NCBI GenBank assembly: GCA_002402575.1
Contig: DHGD01000153.1
Location: 1-5,553 of the forward strand
Origin: Syntrophomonas sp. UBA4807
GTDB lineage: Bacteria; Bacillota; Syntrophomonadia; Syntrophomonadales; Syntrophomonadaceae
Direction: 5' to 3'
DNA: 5,553 nucleotides
A model generated the notes under the pieces. It searched no databases. It saw only the letters and a program-made list of their open reading frames with translations, and was not told the DNA's origin. Below are positions 1-3,757 of the stretch, one piece after another. How positions within the stretch are numbered: the first letter of the stretch is position 1; every line of letters starts with the position of its first letter. The position numbers were made by a program, and so were the translations under genes.

Positions 1-267
1 TGGGACAATGCCGCCATGGGGCTTATTCCGGCTGGGACCTATAACAACCGCGCCTATCTGGAAGCAAGAATCAAAGTGACTCCGGGCTTAAGTCCCATCT
101 GGCTGGATCTTTTATACACCCCGGAGACCGCCGGGGGATTGCTGCTCGCGGTGGAGCCAGACAAAGGTCTGGCCCTGGAGGAATTGATGCAACAGCGGCA
201 GCAGGTCTGCGTGCCGGTCGGCGAGGTTGTAGAAGCCAGGTCGTATAACATTGAAGTCTTAGCCTGA
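1..267 (+). CDS. selD: Selenide, water dikinase (selenophosphate synthetase), C-terminal fragment
   Basis: This open frame enters from the left edge and ends at TGA 265-267, so only the last 88 residues are visible. SelD makes selenophosphate from selenide and ATP in the cytoplasm, the selenium donor for selenocysteine and selenouridine synthesis. The fragment matches the C-terminal AIRS-type domain: GLIPAGTYNNR near the start, then LLYTPETAGGLLLAV, equivalent to the family's 'DPQTSGGLL' glycine-rich segment, and a final VGEVVE stretch before the closing beta strand. The catalytic Cys/Sec and N-terminal ATP-binding part lie outside the window. The ATG at 16-18 is internal, because the family-like sequence continues upstream in frame. 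The next gene starts 17 bases downstream and may be co-transcribed. Its presence suggests that the organism uses selenium; no selenoprotein is visible here. Confidence 0.88.
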   Translation, partial: WDNAAMGLIPAGTYNNRAYLEARIKVTPGLSPIWLDLLYTPETAGGLLLAVEPDKGLALEELMQQRQQVCVPVGEVVEARSYNIEVLA

Positions 268-284
268 AGGGCAGGGGAGACGCG

Positions 285-485
285 GTGCAACGCAAAGAGT
301 TCAAGCTGGGGGATGTGGTGCGGATGAAGAAGAAGCATCCCTGTGGCAGCTATAACTGGGAAGTAACCCGCATGGGGGCGGACATCAAAATAAAATGTGT
401 GGGCTGCGGGCGCCTGGTGATGATCCCGCGCATGGAATTCGAAAAGCGCATGATCCGAGTGGAAAACTCCGGAGCAGGTCAATAG
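285..485 (+). CDS. DUF951 family small protein, putative zinc-binding
   Basis: This is a complete 66-residue protein starting at GTG, with a purine-rich ribosome site (AGGGGAGA, 273-280) just upstream. It belongs to the DUF951 family (YyaB-like small proteins of Firmicutes), whose members are about 60-70 residues and of unknown molecular function. The N-terminal FKLGDVVRMKKKHPCG is the family signature. It is followed by W25-E26-V27 and a CxxC (C38, C41) in IKCVGCGR. H18 or C20 together with C38 and C41 could make a zinc site; that is inference. The basic, compact make-up would suit nucleic-acid or ribosome binding, also inference. In many Firmicutes this gene lies a few genes upstream of rpsF, as here. 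It follows selD by 17 bases. The family assignment is firm and the role is unknown. Confidence 0.85.
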   Translation: MQRKEFKLGDVVRMKKKHPCGSYNWEVTRMGADIKIKCVGCGRLVMIPRMEFEKRMIRVENSGAGQ

Positions 486-545
486 CACCTTTTTCCTGCT
501 TAAAGAATAATCTATAACATCCTATGGCTTTAAGGAGGGAGAGAA

Positions 546-761
546 GTGGAAGGTCCGATCAATGACAAAGCCGCCTTTCATGTCGGGGATCTGGTCAGTG
601 TCAAGAATATGCCCCGGGAAGAACACTTCTGTATCATCGGTTTCAAAAACAACCCCTCGGGTCAGCTTCTGGCTATATTGAAAGCGCTCTTCAATGACAC
701 CTTTATTATCGAGAAACCCCTGTCAGAGCTGAACAACCTGTTGACAAGGGGCCTGCTTTAA
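546..761 (+). CDS. Hypothetical 71-residue protein
   Basis: I do not recognise this protein. The frame opens with GTG at 546-548, seven bases after a strong AGGAGG site (533-538), and ends with TAA 759-761. This initiation context is the main argument that it is real. It has no obvious signal peptide or membrane segment. The N-terminal part, FHVGDLVSVK, followed by HFCIIGFKNN and QLLAILKALF, reads as a short beta-rich fold. FIIEKPLSELNNLL at the end is probably helical. The GDLV segment resembles the FKLGDVVRMK of the DUF951 protein just upstream, perhaps reflecting a shared SH3-like turn, but the rest does not align by eye. It lies between DUF951 and the rpsF promoter, with 60 bases before it and 130 after. 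No terminator with a T-tract follows. Its function is unassigned. Confidence 0.65.
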   Translation: MEGPINDKAAFHVGDLVSVKNMPREEHFCIIGFKNNPSGQLLAILKALFNDTFIIEKPLSELNNLLTRGLL

Positions 762-780
762 TAAAAAGCTTTCCAGTATC

Positions 781-810
781 TTGCAACCTTAACTTAAATA
801 CTGCTATAAT
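781..810 (+). promoter_or_regulatory. Vegetative (SigA-type) promoter of rpsF-ssb-rpsR
   Basis: The -35 box is TTGCAA (781-786, four of six consensus bases), followed by an 18-base spacer. The -10 box is a perfect TATAAT (805-810) preceded by TG at 802-803, making an extended -10 element. Transcription would start near 816-818, leaving a leader of about 75 bases before the rpsF ATG. The position, between a convincing stop and a ribosomal-protein operon, supports its use. It is read from consensus only. Confidence 0.75.
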
Positions 811-819
811 TATTTGAAG

Positions 820-879
820 TCCCTGCTCCGGTTAAAACCGGAGCCTTTACTCGTATATACACGAGTTAGTCCATAGGGA
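820..879 (+). ncRNA. Probable S6:S18 autoregulatory mRNA leader
   Basis: The rpsF leader can fold into an outer stem enclosing two hairpins. Hairpin 1 pairs GCTCCGG (825-831) with CCGGAGC (838-844) around a six-base loop. Hairpin 2 pairs ACTCGT (849-854) with ACGAGT (861-866), also with a six-base loop. An outer stem pairs TCCCT (820-824) with AGGGA (875-879), which runs into the Shine-Dalgarno sequence (AGGAGGTG, 879-886). The fold starts almost at the predicted 5' end. In many bacteria the S6:S18 complex binds a structured leader carrying a CCG motif and represses its own operon. A CCG is present in hairpin 1, but I cannot verify a match to the known consensus. The structure is seen directly; the ligand is inferred from position. 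Hairpin 1 lacks a following T-tract, so attenuation by termination is unlikely. Confidence 0.5.
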
Positions 880-891
880 GGAGGTGTAACG

Positions 892-1185
892 ATGCGCACG
901 TATGAGATGTTGTTCTTGCTAAAACCCGATCTGGCTGAGGAAGCCATTGCCGAATCCAAGGAAAGGCTGCAGACCATTATAGCCAATTTCGGCGGCGAAT
1001 TCGTCAATGAAGCTGACGGCTGGGGCAGGAAACGGCTGGCGTACGCTATTGAGGATTACCACGAGGGCATTTATTCTTTGTGGTACTTCAAAGGCCAGCC
1101 CGAAACTGTTCTGGAGTTGGACAGGGTTATCAAAATATCGGACAATTTCCTGCGCCACATCATCATCCGTCAGGATGAGAACTAA
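892..1185 (+). CDS. rpsF: 30S ribosomal protein S6
   Basis: This 97-residue protein has the normal length for bacterial S6, a component of the 30S platform that binds S18 and 16S rRNA in the central domain. The sequence shows the family start MRTYEMLFLLKPDL, then the GGEF segment (residues 35-38), WGRKRLAYAI with its rRNA-contacting basic residues, YHEGIYSLWYF, and the closing ELDRVIKISDNFLRHIIIR strand, consistent with the ferredoxin-like fold. There is no acidic or glutamate-rich C-terminal extension. The ATG lies five bases after AGGAGGTG (879-886). It is the first gene of the rpsF-ssb-rpsR operon, downstream of an extended -10 promoter and a folded leader likely to respond to free S6:S18. 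The assignment is secure. Confidence 0.97.
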   Translation: MRTYEMLFLLKPDLAEEAIAESKERLQTIIANFGGEFVNEADGWGRKRLAYAIEDYHEGIYSLWYFKGQPETVLELDRVIKISDNFLRHIIIRQDEN

Positions 1186-1197
1186 TTAATACTAAGT

Positions 1198-1205
1198 GGG
1201 AGGGA
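1198..1205 (+). promoter_or_regulatory. Ribosome binding site fixing the ssb start at ATG 1211
   Basis: GGGAGGGA lies five bases before ATG 1211-1213. A longer in-frame reading from GTG 1196 would place this Shine-Dalgarno sequence inside the gene and add five residues before the canonical MNRVILIGRL, so the ATG is preferred. Confidence 0.8.
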
Positions 1206-1210
1206 TTTTG

Positions 1211-1648
1211 ATGAACCGAGTGATACTGATCGGCCGCCTGACCCGCGACCCGGAACTGCGTTATACGCCTAATGGGGCTGCTGTGGCAACGTTTACCGTT
1301 GCCGTAGACCGCAAATTTAACCGCAATGAAGCCGACTTTATCCCTATTGTGGTGTGGAACAAAACAGCTGAAAACTGTGCCAACTACCTGGGCAAAGGTC
1401 GTCTGGTAGCTATTGATGGCCGGTTGCAGATACGCACCTATGAGACCCAGGAAGGGCAAAAACGCTGGGTCACCGAAGTAGTAGCAGAGGATGTCAGGTT
1501 CCTCGACAAGGGAGGCGCCGCAGCCAGCGCTTCGGGTTCATCAGCACGCACCTCCCCCGGCCAGGATGGCTGGAATGATGTGGGACAAGAATTGGTAAAC
1601 GATATCGACTTCGTCGACCGCAACGGGGATGACGACATTCCCTTTTAA
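1211..1648 (+). CDS. ssb: Single-stranded DNA-binding protein
   Basis: This 145-residue SSB coats single-stranded DNA as a tetramer during replication, repair and recombination. Residues 1 to about 102 form the OB-fold: MNRVILIGRLTRDPELRYTPNG, then VATFTVAVDR, an aromatic W49 in the conserved IPIVVWNKTAE segment, and LGKGRLVAIDGRLQIRTYE. A short linker rich in Ala, Ser and Gly follows (about residues 105-125). The acidic tail ends in DDDIPF, the tip that recruits replication and repair partners such as PriA, RecO and RecQ. The linker makes it shorter than E. coli or B. subtilis SSB. ATG 1211 was chosen over GTG 1196 because of Shine-Dalgarno spacing and the family N-terminus. Its place between rpsF and rpsR is the classic arrangement, which couples SSB supply to ribosomal-protein transcription. 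Confidence 0.97.
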   Translation: MNRVILIGRLTRDPELRYTPNGAAVATFTVAVDRKFNRNEADFIPIVVWNKTAENCANYLGKGRLVAIDGRLQIRTYETQEGQKRWVTEVVAEDVRFLDKGGAAASASGSSARTSPGQDGWNDVGQELVNDIDFVDRNGDDDIPF

Positions 1649-1650
1649 TT

Positions 1651-1660
1651 AAGAGGAGGA
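1651..1660 (+). promoter_or_regulatory. Ribosome binding site supporting the TTG start of rpsR
   Basis: AAGAGGAGGA ends seven bases before TTG 1668-1670. No in-frame ATG or GTG lies near the start of the S18 homology; the first ATG is at 1864, close to the end. TTG is therefore the likely initiator. Confidence 0.75.
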
Positions 1661-1667
1661 ATCTTAT

Positions 1668-1892
1668 TTGAAGAAGGAAAAGCGCAAAAAAAGGAAACAG
1701 TGCAATTTTTGCGCTGATAAGATTGAGAGCATAAATTATAAGGATATTTCCAGGCTGCGCCGCTATGTGACGGAGCGTGGCAAAATCCTGCCCCGCCGCA
1801 TAACCGGCAACTGTGCCCACCATCAGCGGCAGTTGACGGTGGCCATAAAAAGGGCCCGGACTATGGCTTTGATGCCCTACACCTCGGAGTAA
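1668..1892 (+). CDS. rpsR: 30S ribosomal protein S18, zinc-ligand (C+) form
   Basis: This 74-residue protein has the typical size for S18, the small 30S platform protein that pairs with S6. The start is TTG, supported by the AAGAGGAGGA site upstream. A lysine/arginine-rich N-terminus (residues 2-10) precedes QCNFC (C12, C15). The family core follows: INYKDISRLRRYVTERGKILPRR, ITGNCAHHQRQL (C49, H52), and AIKRARTMALMPY at the end. C12, C15, C49 and H52 form the metal-binding set of C+ type S18 proteins, so a bound zinc is expected. It is the last gene of the rpsF-ssb-rpsR operon, with a terminator 11 bases after its stop codon. The assignment is secure; zinc occupancy is inferred from the residues. 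Confidence 0.96.
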   Translation: MKKEKRKKRKQCNFCADKIESINYKDISRLRRYVTERGKILPRRITGNCAHHQRQLTVAIKRARTMALMPYTSE

Positions 1893-1902
1893 GCCCAATC
1901 AG

Positions 1903-1933
1903 CAAGCCCTCTATGCGAGGGCTTGTTTTAGTT
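1903..1933 (+). terminator. Intrinsic terminator after rpsR
   Basis: A perfect nine-base stem pairs CAAGCCCTC (1903-1911) with GAGGGCTTG (1917-1925) around a five-base loop, followed at once by TTTTAGTTT (1926-1934). It begins 11 bases after the rpsR stop. The T-tract is interrupted by AG, so some read-through into the MazG-like gene is possible. Confidence 0.85.
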
Positions 1934-1941
1934 TGAAGCAG

Positions 1942-1995
1942 ACCGGGAAGCCCACCGATGGCCTGCCTGGAGCAGGGAAACACCAGCCCGGTGTT
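1942..1995 (+). other. Inverted repeats upstream of the MazG-like gene, possible structured leader
   Basis: Two small perfect hairpins follow the terminator: CCTGC/GCAGG (1962-1966 with 1972-1976) and AACACC/GGTGTT (1979-1984 with 1990-1995). ACCGGG (1942-1947) is complementary to CCCGGT (1987-1992), which would compete with the second hairpin and enclose the first. The pairings are seen in the sequence. Stems of only 5-6 bases can occur by chance, and no known riboswitch is recognised. No convincing promoter is visible in the same interval. Confidence 0.3.
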
Positions 1996-2023
1996 GAAAA
2001 GACTGTCATAGGAGGGGTGAATT

Positions 2024-2338
2024 ATGGCCATAAAAAGCGACCTGGAAATAACCAAAAATCTCAAGATGGTTGAGTGGCTCAAGGCGGAATTGGTGCAGTC
2101 GGTGGGGGCCCTGTTCAAAAGCTTGCTCAATGTCTCCGCCGAGGCTAGCGCTGATGCCCTGGCAGCGGTAATTATACTGGCCTATCTGCTGGGAAGCAGG
2201 GTAGGGGTGCCTTTTGCCGCTCTGGACCGGGAAGTCAAACAAAAGCTGGGCCACAGCCTGACGGCTGCTCACCAGGGCGACAGCTGGCATCAGGATATGA
2301 CCGCCTTATCGGAGTACCTGAGCCACAGGACGAGGTGA
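2024..2338 (+). CDS. MazG-like family protein
   Basis: This is a complete 104-residue, mostly helical protein. ATG 2024 follows a strong AGGAGGGGTGA site (2010-2020). It resembles the short MazG-like family of Clostridia that occurs between rpsR and the DUF2232 gene. Recognisable segments are ITKNLKMVEWLKAELVQSV, ALFKSLLNVS, ADALAAVIILAYLLGSRVGV and FAALDREVKQKL. True MazG enzymes hydrolyse nucleoside triphosphates to monophosphates using an EExxE...ExxD metal site. Here E17, E22, E40 and D44 are possible remnants, but the pairs are not in the standard spacing, so pyrophosphohydrolase activity is doubtful. No membrane segment is firmly predicted, although residues 45-57 are hydrophobic. It is the first gene of the MazG-like/DUF2232/rplI/lonC group, and its stop codon overlaps the next gene's ribosome site. 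The family call is from memory of similar proteins; the function is unknown. Confidence 0.75.
   Translation: MAIKSDLEITKNLKMVEWLKAELVQSVGALFKSLLNVSAEASADALAAVIILAYLLGSRVGVPFAALDREVKQKLGHSLTAAHQGDSWHQDMTALSEYLSHRTR
2332..2337 (+). promoter_or_regulatory. Ribosome binding site overlapping the upstream stop codon
   Basis: GAGGTG lies five bases before ATG 2343 and overlaps the TGA (2336-2338) that ends the MazG-like gene. This arrangement suggests translational coupling between the MazG-like protein and the DUF2232 membrane protein. Confidence 0.65.
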
Positions 2339-2342
2339 TAAT

Positions 2343-3293
2343 ATGTCCACTTTTTTAATGTACCTGGGAATTACGCTGCTGGTCAGCGTTGCCGCCCTGG
2401 CTGCTCCGGCCATGAGTATGCTCTTGGCCTTGTTGTGGGGAGCCTTATTGATTGCCGCCGGGTTGCACCTGGAAAAGCGTACCTTGCTGATCCTGTATCT
2501 GGTCAATTTGGTGGTTATGGCGATTGCCGGAGGACCCGGCAATCTGCTCTACCTACTGGCCTTTTTCGGCCTGCCGGCCATGTTGATGGGTTTTTTCACT
2601 ATGCAGAGGCATGATTACTACTTTACACGCCGCTGGGGGGTTGCAGCCCTGGTAGCGGGAGTGAGCATTTATTTGGGAGCGTTGTATTATTTCAACGGTG
2701 GCGAATACCTGGCCGGGCAGGTGAAAGACATGGTAGCGCAGGCCAGCGGTTATTACGACACTCAGGGCTGGGCTAAAATATATCAGCAACTGGGGCTGAG
2801 CGAGGAGCAGTTCCGACAGGGAATTGAAGGCGCGGCTGTTAATCTGGCGCGTCATCTCCCGGCCATTTTCTATGTTCAGGGTTTATTGGCAGTATTTTTA
2901 ATGCTCTGGCTGGCCTCATTTTTCACCTGGAACCAGCTCGCCATCCGTCTAAAGAAGAGACCATTCGCGCAGGAACTAATGCCCTGGGAGCTGGTGTGGC
3001 TGGTGATTCTGGGTCTGGCCTTGTGGCTTTACGGCTGGGATGAGCGCGGTCTGACCTATTATACAGGCTCCAATATCTTGGTGGTCATGGCGGTAATATC
3101 GTTTTATTACGGCCTGGCCAGCCTGGTTTTTCGGCTCAAGCATGAGCGGGGCCGGGGAAGGAGCTGGATGTTATTTCTGGTGGTGATGCTGGCTCTGTTC
3201 TTCCCTTTGTCGGCCCTGGGATTTCTCTGTATTCTGGGAATATTTGACAGCCTTTTGGAACTGAGAAAACCATTTAGCGGACAGGAGGTATGA
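2343..3293 (+). CDS. YybS-like DUF2232 integral membrane protein
   Basis: This 316-residue polytopic membrane protein is of about the usual YybS length. By eye there are roughly nine hydrophobic segments: about residues 4-21, 23-41, 48-63, 67-85, 98-116, 172-195, 213-231, 240-262 and 272-298. A larger polar loop (about 117-170, with GGEYLAGQV and LGLSEEQFRQGIEG) lies between the fifth and sixth. Basic clusters KKRPF (near 206) and LKHERGRGR (near 265) mark probable cytoplasmic loops. The family is found in Firmicutes beside rplI; no biochemical activity is established, and a resemblance to ECF-transporter S components has been suggested for such proteins. It starts four bases after the MazG-like stop and ends three bases before the rplI start, so it is co-transcribed with both. 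There is no cleavable signal peptide; the first helix acts as an anchor. Confidence 0.85.
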   Translation: MSTFLMYLGITLLVSVAALAAPAMSMLLALLWGALLIAAGLHLEKRTLLILYLVNLVVMAIAGGPGNLLYLLAFFGLPAMLMGFFTMQRHDYYFTRRWGVAALVAGVSIYLGALYYFNGGEYLAGQVKDMVAQASGYYDTQGWAKIYQQLGLSEEQFRQGIEGAAVNLARHLPAIFYVQGLLAVFLMLWLASFFTWNQLAIRLKKRPFAQELMPWELVWLVILGLALWLYGWDERGLTYYTGSNILVVMAVISFYYGLASLVFRLKHERGRGRSWMLFLVVMLALFFPLSALGFLCILGIFDSLLELRKPFSGQEV

Positions 3294-3296
3294 GGC

Positions 3297-3743
3297 GTGA
3301 AGGTTATATTGACTCAAGATGTTAAGAAACTGGGTAAAAAAGGCGAAATTAAAGAGGTTAGCGACGGCTATGCCAGGAACTACCTGATCCCCCAGGGCTT
3401 TGCCCAGGAGGCTACCGTAAGCCGCCTTAAAGAAACCCAAGACCAGAAGCAGCGCCAGGAGAGGCTTAAGACCAAAGAAGAGCATCAGGCCCGTTTGCTA
3501 AAAGAAAAGCTCGACGGCAAGATTGTGTCGGTTAAGGCTAAAACCGGGGCAGGCGACAAATTATTCGGTGCGGTGACCTCCCGCGAAATTTGCGAAGTCT
3601 TACAAAAAGAGTTCGGAGTCAGCGTGGATAAGAAAAAGATCGAATTAGGGGAGACTATCAAACATCTGGGTAAGTACCCGGTGCATATCAAAATATATCC
3701 GGGCATTCACGCAGATCTGGAGGTCAGTGTGGAACCCGGTTGA
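3297..3743 (+). CDS. rplI: 50S ribosomal protein L9
   Basis: This 148-residue protein has the usual length for L9, a 50S protein that binds 23S rRNA near the base of the L1 stalk and affects frame maintenance. The N-terminal rRNA-binding domain (about 1-50) shows MKVILTQDVKKLGKKGEIKEV, then the strongly conserved GYARNYLIPQGFA. A long charged connecting helix follows (about 42-75, rich in K, E, Q and R). The C-terminal domain (about 80-148) includes KTGAGDKLFGAVTSREI, in which GKLFGSVT is the common form, and a final HADLEVSV strand. The GTG start lies seven bases after AGGAGGT (3283-3289). That site sits at the end of the DUF2232 gene, so coupling is likely. lonC begins 14 bases after the stop. 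The assignment is secure. Confidence 0.97.
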   Translation: MKVILTQDVKKLGKKGEIKEVSDGYARNYLIPQGFAQEATVSRLKETQDQKQRQERLKTKEEHQARLLKEKLDGKIVSVKAKTGAGDKLFGAVTSREICEVLQKEFGVSVDKKKIELGETIKHLGKYPVHIKIYPGIHADLEVSVEPG

Positions 3744-3757
3744 TAGGGGAGCATAGA

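Noticed and set aside
54..488. A 144-residue minus-strand reading frame over selD and the DUF951 gene.
   Set aside because: It lies antisense to two genes with clear family similarity, has low-complexity composition and no recognisable domain. It is a shadow frame.
473..500. Inverted repeat AGCAGG/CCTGCT around the DUF951 stop codon, with a T-run at 490-494.
   Set aside because: The T-run lies inside the loop, not after the stem, and the alternative AGGT/ACCT stem is only four bases. It is not a credible terminator.
490..518. Possible promoter before the 71-residue gene, with TATAAC at 513-518.
   Set aside because: The -10 box is good, but the bases at the -35 position (490-495, TTTTTC) match poorly and there is no TG extension. 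It may be real but is not supportable from consensus alone.
717..751. Inverted repeat CCCCTGTCA/TGACAAGGGG at the end of the 71-residue gene.
   Set aside because: It has a 16-base loop, a bulged base and no T-tract after it, and it lies within coding sequence. It was not called a terminator.
1926..2010. A search for a promoter driving the MazG-like gene group.
   Set aside because: TTGAAA-like -35 candidates have no acceptable -10 box at 16-18 bases, and no SigF or SigG match was seen. No promoter is called.
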